This document shows, in pieces, positions 25,303 through 34,425 of a stretch of 64,000 nt of DNA. The stretch is from DAOUJW01 sp965218945 (GTDB lineage Bacteria > Chloroflexota > Dehalococcoidia > Lucifugimonadales > UBA2985): assembly GCA_965218945.1 (NCBI GenBank), contig OZ244718.1, forward strand, positions 1,302,001 through 1,366,000, in the 5' to 3' direction. The notes below the pieces were generated by a model. That model saw nothing but the letters and a program-made list of their open reading frames with translations, made no database searches and was not told where the DNA came from. The position numbers were made by a program, and so were the translations under genes. Positions within the stretch are counted from its first letter, which is position 1. Each line of letters starts with the position of its first letter.

Positions 25303-26178
25303 CTACGTGAAGGACGTTACTCGCGGGATCGCAGAGCGGAAGTCGGGGCTGAGGCGCTCCGTCAGGTTGGCGTAGAACTGGTTGGGAGGGCCGGAGCGCA
25401 GGAAGGTGGCTGTGTAAGGGCTTCTGTCGATATGGACGACTGTGCCCGGCTCAAGCGCCATGTCCATCCGTCCGTCGACGCTGAGCATCGCCTGGTAGTC
25501 CGAGCGAAGAGCGACCTCGACGCTTGAGTCCGGTGATAACACAAGCGGCGTATGCAGCCCCAAGTGGGTTGCGACGGGGTTCAGAAGCAGGTCGCGGGAC
25601 TGGGGGTGCAGTATGGGCCCGCCCACCGATATGGAGTAGCCGGTGCTGCCCGTAGCGGTGGCTACGATAACCGCGTCTGCGCGGTACGTGGTGAGCGGCG
25701 CGCCGTCGATGTGCACCTCAAGGTGCACCAGCCGGGACAGGGCGCTCCGCCCCACAACGACGTCATTGAGGGCGTGGAAGGTCTGTACGGGCACGTCGCT
25801 TGCTCCACCCATCACCAGTTTGGCCTGAAGCATGGAGCGCTCCTCCACCCACACCCGCCCGTCAAGGTACTCCCTTACTCTCTCCACAGCTTCCTCGGCC
25901 TTCAACTCAGTCATGAAACCGACTCTTCCCAGATTCACGCCCAGGATTGGTATCCCGCTGGGAGCGGCCATCTGCGCTGCCCAGAGTATAGTGCCGTCGC
26001 CGCCCACGGTGATTATGAGTGAAGTGGATGGAGGTGGCTGTGGGGCCTCCTGGTCAAAGGTGGAGACGATACACGAGTCAACAGGTATGCCGAGCTTATC
26101 AGCCAACTGCCGGGCCAAAGGCTCAGCCTGGGGTACGCGGTGATTGTAGACTATGCTGACATTATGCGGGCTACTCAT
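25303..26178 (-). CDS. nadK: NAD+ kinase
   Basis: 291 residues. TVGGDGTILWA (GGDGT at 59-63) is the kinase motif; NDVVVGRS and ATATGSTGYSISVGGPI form the NAD-binding region, and the C-terminal SLSVDG-like strand (MLSVDGRMDMAL) closes the beta-sandwich. It phosphorylates NAD+ to NADP+ using ATP or polyphosphate. The domain order and length are standard for bacterial NadK. It is the upstream gene of the Nudix pair. Confidence 0.95.
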   Translation of the reverse strand: MSSPHNVSIVYNHRVPQAEPLARQLADKLGIPVDSCIVSTFDQEAPQPPPSTSLIITVGGDGTILWAAQMAAPSGIPILGVNLGRVGFMTELKAEEAVERVREYLDGRVWVEERSMLQAKLVMGGASDVPVQTFHALNDVVVGRSALSRLVHLEVHIDGAPLTTYRADAVIVATATGSTGYSISVGGPILHPQSRDLLLNPVATHLGLHTPLVLSPDSSVEVALRSDYQAMLSVDGRMDMALEPGTVVHIDRSPYTATFLRSGPPNQFYANLTERLSPDFRSAIPRVTSFT

Positions 26179-26401
26179 CGCAGCCCCTTTCTCAGCAAAG
26201 GCGTAGTGTGCGTCCGTACAGGATAATCTGATTCCGACATTAGCAAGCGCAGTCTAGCATCAGCCATATGGGGTGTCAACGAGATGTACTGGACAGCCCT
26301 GATGCCCGATGCTACATTAAAAGGGTAGTTGGTTGCCGCACGGCGGGTTGTTACTGACAGCGGCAATACGCGAGAAATCTACTCCTGGAGGACGTGGCGA
26401 A

Positions 26402-26806
26402 ATGTTGGAAAGACAATCGACTTCATCGGCCTTCAGGCCTTTCCTGAAAATCAACGGCTGCGACGTGTGCGAGAACTTCGAGTGGCATGTCAACCTTCAT
26501 GAAGTGGTCCGCTACGTCAGCCGCGACGAGTCCAACCGGTTACACCTGGTGCGGGAGGAGTGGACCGGGAACGTGAGGATGGACGTTACCCACTCGGTCA
26601 CCACGCGAATCAGCCTCGGCTCCCGGGCGCAGTGGGACGACAGCTACCGCAACCAGCCTCAGTATCCCTACATTATGGAGGGGCCGTACGCCGTCCATCA
26701 ATTCGCCGACGACGATGAGCAGGCTGCCGCCACGTTTGCCCAAGTCTTCGGGGCAACGATCATCCCCCACGATGAGCTTATGGCGAAGGTTACTGTTTCG
26801 GAGTAA
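26402..26806 (+). CDS. hypothetical protein
   Basis: 134 residues from ATG 26402, with TGGAGG 10 bases upstream. Soluble, with two Cys in NGCDVCENFEW and an acidic FADDDEQAAATFAQVFGA helix near the C-terminus. No signal peptide and no recognised family. It is a lone plus-strand gene between NAD kinase and a lipoprotein gene. Confidence 0.5.
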   Translation: MLERQSTSSAFRPFLKINGCDVCENFEWHVNLHEVVRYVSRDESNRLHLVREEWTGNVRMDVTHSVTTRISLGSRAQWDDSYRNQPQYPYIMEGPYAVHQFADDDEQAAATFAQVFGATIIPHDELMAKVTVSE

Positions 26807-26850
26807 CTGGGGCGACTGAATTTCGCGCCAGTCCCTGGTACTGAGTCCTG

Positions 26851-27558
26851 CTAAGACGCCTCCTTCACCCTCTCCAGCGACTCCGCTATGGCAATAATGA
26901 CCTCGTCGCTGAACATGGAATCCCTAGACACCTTCAGGCATGTGTAAGAATCGAGGATTCGCAAGCTAAGGGAGTCTCTCCCGGGCCAGTCCAGTATATG
27001 CCCGAGTGCTCCGTTAACTGTGACCTCCCGCCGAGCCTCCTCCACGAATTTCCGATACTCAGCCGCATCTGTGGGAGGGTCAACTCCTCCTCGTGTAGAG
27101 CATTCGGGATGTTGGATCTCAAGCCACGGACTCAGGGAGTCCTCGGACGTGTATTTTAGTGTGACACTGCACGGGAGGTACGGCGCGCGCCGGTCGTTCT
27201 CCTGGCGTTTCTCATCGATTATCACGCTGGACAGGTCGAACCCCTCCGGAAGCCGGGTGGGTACCTGCAGTGAGGGAAACTTGTTGCGAGCCTCGTGAAT
27301 GCTTATGATACGCGTCCTGCCCTCCAGGCGGCTATCCATCAGGTCAATGAGTTCCAACATATCGAGCGTGAAGCTACGGTGTTCGTCAGAAACGAAAAAC
27401 GTGTGGCACACCTGGGAGTCCGGCACGCGTTGCAGAACTGATACGGAGGATTCGTCCTCGGGAGCCCTGAAAATACACGCAGTGAAAAGGAGTGCTGTCA
27501 CCGTACACAACAACAGTACATTGACCACTCCACGACCCCGGAGAAAAAACACTGACAT
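26851..27558 (-). CDS. predicted lipoprotein, function unknown
   Basis: 235 residues if started at ATG 27558, which places a signal peptide (VVNVLLLCTVTALLFTAC) directly at the N-terminus with the lipobox Cys in LFTAC. An earlier in-frame start would add 27 non-signal residues and is rejected. The mature part contains LQVPTRLPEGFDLSSVIIDEKR followed by a beta-strand VTLKYTSEDS, similar in style to DUF4367-type extracytoplasmic domains, though I cannot assign it. It lies 46 bp after nuoN on the same strand. Confidence 0.55.
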   Translation of the reverse strand: MSVFFLRGRGVVNVLLLCTVTALLFTACIFRAPEDESSVSVLQRVPDSQVCHTFFVSDEHRSFTLDMLELIDLMDSRLEGRTRIISIHEARNKFPSLQVPTRLPEGFDLSSVIIDEKRQENDRRAPYLPCSVTLKYTSEDSLSPWLEIQHPECSTRGGVDPPTDAAEYRKFVEEARREVTVNGALGHILDWPGRDSLSLRILDSYTCLKVSRDSMFSDEVIIAIAESLERVKEAS

Positions 27559-27604
27559 GTTACCAGTATGGGAGGCTGAAGAAGCTCTGACTGGTCTAGT
27601 CGTC

Positions 27605-29092
27605 TTAAAGGAAAAGGGCCGCGGCAGCCGCTTCCGCAAAGTCGATCAGGGGCCCGGGGAAGATGCCCAAGGCCAGGATGCCAAATCCGGCGACGTACAG
27701 GGCCACCTGGGGCACGTATGCCGTCGTCACTCGCTCCTCCGACTCCGGCTTCTCCATGTACATGATCCTGATGACCTTGACGTAGTAGTACGCGGAGAGG
27801 ACGCTGTTTATCACTCCAATCACCACCAGCCACACCAGATCGCTGTGCACGGCTGCGCTGAACAGGTATAGCTTGCCCATGAAGCCCGCGGTGGGAGGGA
27901 TGCCGGTCAAGGAGATCAGGGAGAAGGCCAGGACCAGCGCCAGTATAGGCGCTCGTCTTCCCATCCCGGCAAAGCTGCTGATGAGGTCGCTGCCCGTGCG
28001 GCTGGAGATTGCGATTATGGCAAAGAAGGCCGCGAGGTTGGTCACAGCGTAGGCCCCAAGGTAGAAGAGGACGCTGCTTGCGCCGATGGGGGTCTCCCCT
28101 TCAGGCACTCTGGCTGCGATTGCCGCCAGGCCCACCATGAGGTAGCCGGCCTGGGCGATTGTGCTGTACGCCAGCATCCGTTTGATGTTGCTCTGGGCAA
28201 TGGCCACCAGGTTGCCCACGGTCATGGACAGGGCGCTGAGCGCGGCGAAGAGTATGCCCCAGTCCAGGCTTATCTCGCCAAAGGCCAGGTAGAACACCCT
28301 GAGTATGACCGCGAAGCCCGCCGCTTTGCTGGCCACGGACAGGTACGCCGTGATGGGTGTGGGCGCTCCCTCGTACACGTCGGGGACCCACATCTGGAAT
28401 GGCACCGAGGATATCTTGAACCCGAAACCGGCCACTATGAGTATCACACCCAGGAACAGAGCGTGACTGCCGAAGGACACTCCGGGATCCATGGAGGAGC
28501 CAAGACGCTCGAATATCTCCGATAGCTGGGTGGTTCCCGTGAACCCGAATGTCAGCACCATGCCGTACAGAAGCACCGCGGAGCTCATTGCGCTGAGCAG
28601 CAGGAACTTCACGCCCGCCTCGCTGGAGCGGGAGTCCCGCAGGAAGGCGGCCAGGGCTGCCAGCGGCAGCGCTGTCAGCTCCAGGGCTATGTATATCGAG
28701 ATAAGCTCAGTGGTTGCCGCCAAGAGCATCATGCCCCCGGCGGAGAACACCATCAAGCCGTAGTACTCGCCCTGGAAGTGGCGTATCCTGGACACGTATT
28801 CGACCGAGGCCATTATGACGAGGGCAAGTATGCCAAGCACCAGGAACTTGAAGAACAGAGCGAACTTGTCCACAACCAGGGTGCCGTATATACCCGTCAT
28901 CTGCTCGTTCGGCTCGCCGCTCAGGTCGCCAAATAGAGCGACGCTGAAGGCCAAGGGTACCGCCAGCCCGACTACGGCCACGGCCGCCAGCACACCCTTT
29001 TTCTCAATGACTAGGTCAAGGAGTATTATTGCCAGCCCTACGGCTGCCAGAGAAAGCTCCGGTGACAGGAGGTATACGTCGTGGAGTGTCAT
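27605..29092 (-). CDS. nuoN: NADH-quinone oxidoreductase subunit N
   Basis: 495 residues, about 14 membrane helices, antiporter-like fold of complex I. MWVPDVYEGAPTPITAYLSVASKAAGFA is the conserved helix 7-8 region with the key lysine, and AYSTIAQAGYLMVGL is also typical. It is one of three proton-pumping modules. Last gene of the nuo operon, 13 bp after nuoM. Confidence 0.94.
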   Translation of the reverse strand: MTLHDVYLLSPELSLAAVGLAIILLDLVIEKKGVLAAVAVVGLAVPLAFSVALFGDLSGEPNEQMTGIYGTLVVDKFALFFKFLVLGILALVIMASVEYVSRIRHFQGEYYGLMVFSAGGMMLLAATTELISIYIALELTALPLAALAAFLRDSRSSEAGVKFLLLSAMSSAVLLYGMVLTFGFTGTTQLSEIFERLGSSMDPGVSFGSHALFLGVILIVAGFGFKISSVPFQMWVPDVYEGAPTPITAYLSVASKAAGFAVILRVFYLAFGEISLDWGILFAALSALSMTVGNLVAIAQSNIKRMLAYSTIAQAGYLMVGLAAIAARVPEGETPIGASSVLFYLGAYAVTNLAAFFAIIAISSRTGSDLISSFAGMGRRAPILALVLAFSLISLTGIPPTAGFMGKLYLFSAAVHSDLVWLVVIGVINSVLSAYYYVKVIRIMYMEKPESEERVTTAYVPQVALYVAGFGILALGIFPGPLIDFAEAAAAALFL

Positions 29093-29105
29093 GGTATGTT
29101 CACCT

Positions 29106-30605
29106 TCATGGCGCTCCTGAAAGCTGCAAGGATTGGATTATAGGCTCAAGTCCCAGTTGGAAAACGTCAGTGAGCACGGCCGGGTAAATGCCGACGACCA
29201 TGATGGCTATCACCAGGGCAGCCATAGGGATCATCTCCACCGGCGTGGCGTCCCCTATGTCTGCGAACCGCTGGGTCTGCGGCCCGAAGAATACCCGTTG
29301 CAGCGTCCACAGGATGTACCCGGCAGTAATGACGATGGCCAGGACTGCCAGCGTAGTTAACCAGGCCCACACCTGGAAGGTGCCCAGGAATATCAGAATT
29401 TCGGAGACGAAACCGCTGGTGCCAGGCAGGCCAAGCGAAGCCAGTCCGGCTATGACGAACACGGCTGCAGTTATGGGCATTCGGTTGGCAAGTCCGCTCA
29501 TGTCGGGAATGTGCCGTGTGTGCGCCTTGTCGTACACCATGCCCACCAGCAGGAACAGTAGTCCTGTGATAGTGCCGTGGGTGAACATCTGCATCGCCGC
29601 TCCGTTCAGTCCCACGGGAGACACCGTGCCGCTTACACCAACGACTGAGGATATGCCCAGCAGCACGTATCCCATGTGGCTGATGCTGCTGAATGCGATG
29701 AGCCGTTTGAGGTCGGTCTGGCGCAGGGTCACCACTGCGCCGTATAGCACGCTGATGACAGCCAGGGTCGCCAGCAGCCAGGCGTACTCCTGGGCCGTGC
29801 CTGGGAAAATCCCCACGCCGATGCGTATCATCCCGTAGCCGCCCATCTTCAGGAGAACTCCGGCCAGCATAACGCTGACCGCAGTCGGGGCGTCGGTGTG
29901 GGCGTCCGGAAGCCACGTGTGGACGGGCCACACGGGCAGCTTGACTATGAACGCGATCATGAGGAGGCTGAAGATGGAAACCGCCGGAATGAGAAGACGG
30001 GCTCCATCAACGGCGGATGGCAGCTCTACGATGTTGAAGGTCCCGACGGAGAAGTAGAGCGTCAGTATGCCCACGAACATGAAGGCGCTGCCCATGAAGG
30101 TGAAGACCAGGAATTTCATTGCGGAATACTGTCTCCGTCCGCTGCCCCACTTGGAGATGAGGAAGTACATCGGCAGGAGCTCCAGTTCCCAGAAGATGAA
30201 GAACAGGATCAAGTCCAGGGATACGAACACTCCCATGACCGCTGTCTGGAGTAGCAGCAGCCACATGAAGTACTCCTTGACCTGGTCTCTGATGCCGTGC
30301 CAGGAGGCGAAAACGGCACACATGCCCAGAAGGGCCGTCAGTAGCACCAGGGGCATACTCAGGCCGTCCACGCCAAGGTGGTACTGGATGTTCAGGGCGG
30401 GGATCCAGTCCTCGTAGCGCTCCACCAACTCCATGTTCCCTTCCTTGGCGTAGTCGCCCGTCCTGAACATGACGAAAGCGACGATAGCCAGGGCCAGCTC
30501 TGCAATAGTCACCAGGGCAGCCCACATACGAATGTGTCTGTCCTGCTTCAGCAGGAGTACTACCAGCGCCCCGGCAAGGGGTAGAAAAACTAAGACAGAG
30601 AGCAC
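29106..30605 (-). CDS. nuoM: NADH-quinone oxidoreductase subunit M
   Basis: 499 residues with about 14 helices. FWELELLPMYFLISKWG contains the conserved Glu, and PVWPVHTWLPDAHTDAPTAVSVMLAGVLLKMGGYG the conserved Lys and broken helix. LIAFSSISHMGYVLLG is the helix 9-like segment. It is the second antiporter-like proton channel of complex I. Lies 24 bp after nuoL. Confidence 0.95.
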   Translation of the reverse strand: MLSVLVFLPLAGALVVLLLKQDRHIRMWAALVTIAELALAIVAFVMFRTGDYAKEGNMELVERYEDWIPALNIQYHLGVDGLSMPLVLLTALLGMCAVFASWHGIRDQVKEYFMWLLLLQTAVMGVFVSLDLILFFIFWELELLPMYFLISKWGSGRRQYSAMKFLVFTFMGSAFMFVGILTLYFSVGTFNIVELPSAVDGARLLIPAVSIFSLLMIAFIVKLPVWPVHTWLPDAHTDAPTAVSVMLAGVLLKMGGYGMIRIGVGIFPGTAQEYAWLLATLAVISVLYGAVVTLRQTDLKRLIAFSSISHMGYVLLGISSVVGVSGTVSPVGLNGAAMQMFTHGTITGLLFLLVGMVYDKAHTRHIPDMSGLANRMPITAAVFVIAGLASLGLPGTSGFVSEILIFLGTFQVWAWLTTLAVLAIVITAGYILWTLQRVFFGPQTQRFADIGDATPVEMIPMAALVIAIMVVGIYPAVLTDVFQLGLEPIIQSLQLSGAP

Positions 30606-30629
30606 TAATCTACCTCAAAATACCTTCTA

Positions 30630-32630
30630 TCAACCCCATATCAAGAACCCTATCATAATGAACAGCACGCCCGCGGAGATGCCGATGCCGTACGCCTGCA
30701 CCTGTCCGGTCTCCAGCGTAGCTACGCCACGCCCCAGGTTGCGTCCCATGAAGCCGATGCTGTCAACAATACGGTCGACAATATTCTTGTCGAACCAGTC
30801 CGTACCGGCGGCCAGCGTGCCGTAGAACCCGCGTCGGGTAATCCAGTCCTCGTACACCTGGTCGAAGTGGTACTTGTCGTATGCGGCCACGTACGCCGGC
30901 CTCAGGGCTGCCCCGACCGCCTCGGGTCTAACCGCGCGGCTCTGGTACATTAGATAGGCCAACCCGATGCCGGCAAGGGCCACCAGCGTGGACCCGGCAG
31001 CAATTGTAATGTCAAAAGGCTCCGGCTCAACGTTCACCAGGTCTACGTAGCCCATTAGGTGAGCGAACCAGTGGGATGGGACGATGCCAAGACCCCAGGC
31101 TGCGTTCAGGGGGTTGGCCAGGAAGCCTGCTACCACCGAAGGTACTGCCAGGACGATCATGGGAAGGGCCATAACCCTCGGCGATTCCGCCAGGTGCACC
31201 GAGTCGTCTCCGCCCTGTCCTCCAGGATCTGCTTCAACACCGCCCCTGAACTCTCCGTGGAAGGTCATGAAGAGGGCGCGGAACATATAGAACGCCGTCA
31301 TAAACGCGGCCACCAGGGCCATAGCGAAGACCAGGGTGCCTATATCCCCGCCGTGATGGAACGCGCCTGCCAGTATCTCGTCCTTGCTCCAGAAGCCGGC
31401 CAGAGGGAATATGCCGGATATACTTAAAGCGGCTATGAGGAAGGTGGCGTAGGTCCACGGCATGTGCTTCTTCAGTCCGCCCATGTACCGCATATCGAAG
31501 GTTCCAGAGGCGTGCTGGACGCTGCCGGACCCAAGGAACAGGAGCGCCTTGAAGAAGGCGTGCGTGAACAGATGGAATATGGCGGCCTCGTAGGCGCCGA
31601 CGCCCAGGGCCAGCATCATGTACCCCAACTGGCTCACAGTCGAGTAGGCCAGCACTCTCTTGATGTCGTTCATCACCAGTCCCATGCTGGCGGCGAAGAT
31701 GGCGGTGAACCCGCCGATTAACGCCACCGTGTTCATGGCGGTGGTCGAGGCTTCGAACAGAGGGAAGAAGCGTGCCACAAGGAACACCCCTGCGACCACC
31801 ATAGTAGCAGCGTGTATAAGGGCGCTGACGGGAGTGGGACCTTCCATCGCGTCCGGAAGCCATACGTGGAGCGGGAACTGGGCCGATTTGCCAACCGCCC
31901 CGGCGAAGATGCCCAGCGCAATCCATGTGACTACCCCGCCGCCCAGGGCAATGATCTGCGCCCCTGCTAACTCGCCACCGGCAGCCATGAGGTTGATGTG
32001 GGAGATTTCAAAGGGGTTGAGACCTTGGGATATGAAGGCGTCCTTGTGGAAGAAGAGGTACAGAATCGCCAGCAGGAAGCCCACGTCGCCCAGACGTGTG
32101 ACGATGAAGGCCTTCTTTGCCGCGGCGGCAGCCGAAGGCCGGTTGTACCAGAAGCCAATGAGAAGGTACGAGCAGAGTCCCACAAGCTCCCAGAAGAAGT
32201 ACAACTGGATGACGTTTCTCGCCAGCACCAGTCCCAGCATGGAGGCCGTGAACAGGGACATGAAGCTGAAGTAGCGGGAGTAGCCCGTATCCCCGTGCAT
32301 GTAGCCCTGGGAGTATATCTGGACGGCCAGGCTAACCCCGCAGACTACCACCAGAAGGACGGCTGTGAGCGGGTCCATGAGGATGCCGATGGAGATCTCC
32401 AACTCCCCGATTACAATCCAGGAATGGGGGTCCCAGCCTATCTCGCCGTGTCCGTTCCAGACCGCGGCCAGCGCCCATATGGACAGGAGGAGGGCTGTGC
32501 CGATGGCCGCAATGGTTACGTAGCCGCTAAAGGCTTCGTAGCGGTTGAAGAACGGCCTGATAACAAAGGCTATAAGTACAAAGGAAGCCAGAGGCAGGAA
32601 GAAAATGGCCCAAGCCGCTCCCTCACTCAT
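30630..32630 (-). CDS. nuoL: NADH-quinone oxidoreductase subunit L
   Basis: 666 residues, about 16 helices including the C-terminal lateral amphipathic helix that runs along the membrane arm. FFWELVGLCSYLLIGFWYNR and SAQFPLHVWLPDAMEGPTPVSALIHAATMVVAGVF carry the pumping Glu, Lys and His residues. Distal proton channel of complex I. It is preceded by 137 bp after the DUF2007-like gene, the largest gap in the operon; a 39-codon ATG frame there ends four codons short of nuoL but lacks a binding site. Confidence 0.95.
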   Translation of the reverse strand: MSEGAAWAIFFLPLASFVLIAFVIRPFFNRYEAFSGYVTIAAIGTALLLSIWALAAVWNGHGEIGWDPHSWIVIGELEISIGILMDPLTAVLLVVVCGVSLAVQIYSQGYMHGDTGYSRYFSFMSLFTASMLGLVLARNVIQLYFFWELVGLCSYLLIGFWYNRPSAAAAAKKAFIVTRLGDVGFLLAILYLFFHKDAFISQGLNPFEISHINLMAAGGELAGAQIIALGGGVVTWIALGIFAGAVGKSAQFPLHVWLPDAMEGPTPVSALIHAATMVVAGVFLVARFFPLFEASTTAMNTVALIGGFTAIFAASMGLVMNDIKRVLAYSTVSQLGYMMLALGVGAYEAAIFHLFTHAFFKALLFLGSGSVQHASGTFDMRYMGGLKKHMPWTYATFLIAALSISGIFPLAGFWSKDEILAGAFHHGGDIGTLVFAMALVAAFMTAFYMFRALFMTFHGEFRGGVEADPGGQGGDDSVHLAESPRVMALPMIVLAVPSVVAGFLANPLNAAWGLGIVPSHWFAHLMGYVDLVNVEPEPFDITIAAGSTLVALAGIGLAYLMYQSRAVRPEAVGAALRPAYVAAYDKYHFDQVYEDWITRRGFYGTLAAGTDWFDKNIVDRIVDSIGFMGRNLGRGVATLETGQVQAYGIGISAGVLFIMIGFLIWG

Positions 32631-32767
32631 AATCTCTTACGCCTCTCCCTTGAACATAGTTGCTTGCACTTCCCGCAAGTCCTCAGACGAAGACAGTGTT
32701 ATCGACGCTGCGCATACGCGCAGTCCTTCGTTTCTTATATGCTGATTCGCGCTCATAGATTTGACGT

Positions 32768-32962
32768 CTACAGCTTCCTGAGTATCTCTTCTGCTACGTG
32801 TTCCCTGCCCCTGGGCACCATCACGCGAAACGGCACCCGCTCTCCCCATGAGAGTATGTCCCCCTCCGGCATCAGATGTGTCGGCAGGCCCTCTCCTTCG
32901 AGGAGCTCCTTCCACATCTCGGCTATCATCAGGTTTGGCGCTTTCTTGAAGTCTACCCACAT
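32768..32962 (-). CDS. small DUF2007-like protein inside the nuo operon
   Basis: 64 residues. The pattern KELLEGEGLPTHLMPEGD, then GERVPFRVMVPRGREHVAEEIL, fits the small ferredoxin-like DUF2007 family (putative signal-transducing domain), in which an MLEAEGIP-like helix is followed by a strand ending in VLVP. It starts 6 bp after the nuoK stop and is in the direction of the operon. The role is unknown; the position suggests a link to complex I assembly or regulation, which is only inference. Confidence 0.55.
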   Translation of the reverse strand: MWVDFKKAPNLMIAEMWKELLEGEGLPTHLMPEGDILSWGERVPFRVMVPRGREHVAEEILRKL

Positions 32963-32968
32963 AGCTTG

Positions 32969-33364
32969 CTAACCCCTCATCAGATTGGCCCGGGTTACGT
33001 CCACGGTCTCCCTGTTGCGATACAGAGCGATGACTATCCCCAGCCCCAGGGCAACCTCCGCGGCCGCGACGGTTATTACGAAGATGGCGAATATCTGGCC
33101 TGTGAGCAGAGTGCTCAGCACCGTCTCTCCCAGGGAGGCGCCTTCGGCAAGAGCCCTGGCCACCTCGTTCTCGGCGGCCACCGGATCCACGGCTATGCCG
33201 CGCGGCACCACGTATCGCGCAAAGGCAATTGCGGCTATGTTCACTGCGTTGAACATAAGCTCAATGGACATAAGCACGGCTATGACGTTCCTCTTGGCCA
33301 GAGTCCCGTACAGGCCGATGCTGAAGATGATGCCTGAGAGAATGAGGATGTTCTCGAGACTCAA
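32969..33364 (-). CDS. nuoK: NADH-quinone oxidoreductase subunit K
   Basis: 131 residues, three membrane helices. GTLAKRNVIAVLMSIELMFNAVNIAAIAF contains the conserved helix 2 Glu residue used in proton transfer, and the third helix TVAAAEVALGLGIVIALYR carries the second Glu. The loop between helices 2 and 3 (about residues 55-90) is longer than in most NuoK (usually about 100 residues in all). TTG start overlapping the nuoJ stop (TTGA), so translation is coupled. Confidence 0.93.
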   Translation of the reverse strand: MSLENILILSGIIFSIGLYGTLAKRNVIAVLMSIELMFNAVNIAAIAFARYVVPRGIAVDPVAAENEVARALAEGASLGETVLSTLLTGQIFAIFVITVAAAEVALGLGIVIALYRNRETVDVTRANLMRG

Positions 33365-33924
33365 ACCTCGTTCTCACTTTCCCGCACCAGGGCCAGCGCG
33401 CCTATTACCGCCGCCAACAGCACCACAGAGGCCACCTCAAAGGGCAACACGAACTCCCTCAGCAGGAGACGAGCTATCACCGGCGTTGTGTTTCCGAATA
33501 CGTCACGGACGCCCTGCTCGGTGCTGCTCAGGTCCTCGGCCGGGTCCCCTGGCAGCACATGCAGTCCCAGGCTGTCCCAGGTGTTCCAGTCGGTGCTCAC
33601 CGCTACGAAGACGATGGCCACCAGCACCAGCGTCGCCAGTATGCGAGCCGGGTGGTCAAAGCCGTTGGACGGGTTTCCCTCCTGGACGTTGCGCGTAAGC
33701 ATGATGGCGAAGATTATCAGTATCGATATGGCTCCGACGTAGATGAGCACCTGTGCCACGGCCAGGAACTCGGCGTTCAGCAGCACGAAGAGACCTGCCA
33801 CCACCAGGAAGGAAACCACCAGGAGCAGGGCTGCTCTGAAGATGTCCTTTACGAGCACCACACCCAATGCGGACGCCACCATCACTGCCGACATGGACCA
33901 GAAGGCCACATCCAGAGGAAGCAT
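33361..33924 (-). CDS. nuoJ: NADH-quinone oxidoreductase subunit J
   Basis: 187 residues, five helices. FRAALLLVVSFLVVAGLFVLLNAEFLAVAQVLIYVGAISILIIFAIML is the typical helix 2-3 region with the pi-bulge helix near the NuoK channel. Starts directly after the nuoI stop and overlaps nuoK by four bases. Confidence 0.93.
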   Translation of the reverse strand: MLPLDVAFWSMSAVMVASALGVVLVKDIFRAALLLVVSFLVVAGLFVLLNAEFLAVAQVLIYVGAISILIIFAIMLTRNVQEGNPSNGFDHPARILATLVLVAIVFVAVSTDWNTWDSLGLHVLPGDPAEDLSSTEQGVRDVFGNTTPVIARLLLREFVLPFEVASVVLLAAVIGALALVRESENEV

Positions 33925-34425
33925 CTAGCGTCCCACCTCGTCCCAGGAAAGTGGCTGCCCGTTCTGTGGGTTGTACTTCTTTGCCTCAAGTTGAGGGCGG
34001 AACCAGGTGCTTGGGCGCTTCTCCGCCTCCTTAAGCTCCTGTAGGTCGATAACCAGGTCGTCCCGTCTGTATCGACCGCGCTCGAATCCGCTTCCCATGA
34101 ACAGGGCATCGTAGGGGCACGCCTCCACGCACAGGCCGCAGAACATACACCGGCCTATGTCGATGTCGAATACGTCAACCGTGTATGACTGCCCTTCCTG
34201 CATATTGAGGCCGCCGGGGTGTGTCACTATCTTGATGATGCCCAGAGGGCAGTACTTCGCGCAGCTTGCGCAGCCCGTGCACCGCTCCTCGTACCAAACG
34301 AACTCCTCGCCGCGAAAGCGCGGGGCCTGGGGAACAGCCTCTTCGGGGTACTGGATGGTGAAGGGCTTTCTGGTCAGATTTCTCAGGGTCACAAGGAGAC
34401 CCTTTGCAATACCTAGTCCGTACAT
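33925..34425 (-). CDS. nuoI: NADH-quinone oxidoreductase subunit I, ferredoxin-like
   Basis: 166 residues. Two 4Fe-4S motifs, CTGCASCAKYCP and CMFCGLCVEACP, correspond to clusters N6a and N6b, which pass electrons towards NuoB. The Tyr-Pro-Glu-Glu opening (FTIQYPEEAVP) is usual for the family. It abuts nuoH and nuoJ without gaps. Confidence 0.95.
   Translation of the reverse strand: MYGLGIAKGLLVTLRNLTRKPFTIQYPEEAVPQAPRFRGEEFVWYEERCTGCASCAKYCPLGIIKIVTHPGGLNMQEGQSYTVDVFDIDIGRCMFCGLCVEACPYDALFMGSGFERGRYRRDDLVIDLQELKEAEKRPSTWFRPQLEAKKYNPQNGQPLSWDEVGR

Noticed and set aside
32637..32767. 39-codon ORF between the DUF2007-like gene and nuoL
   Set aside because: No ribosome-binding site and no protein-like conservation visible; too short to claim.
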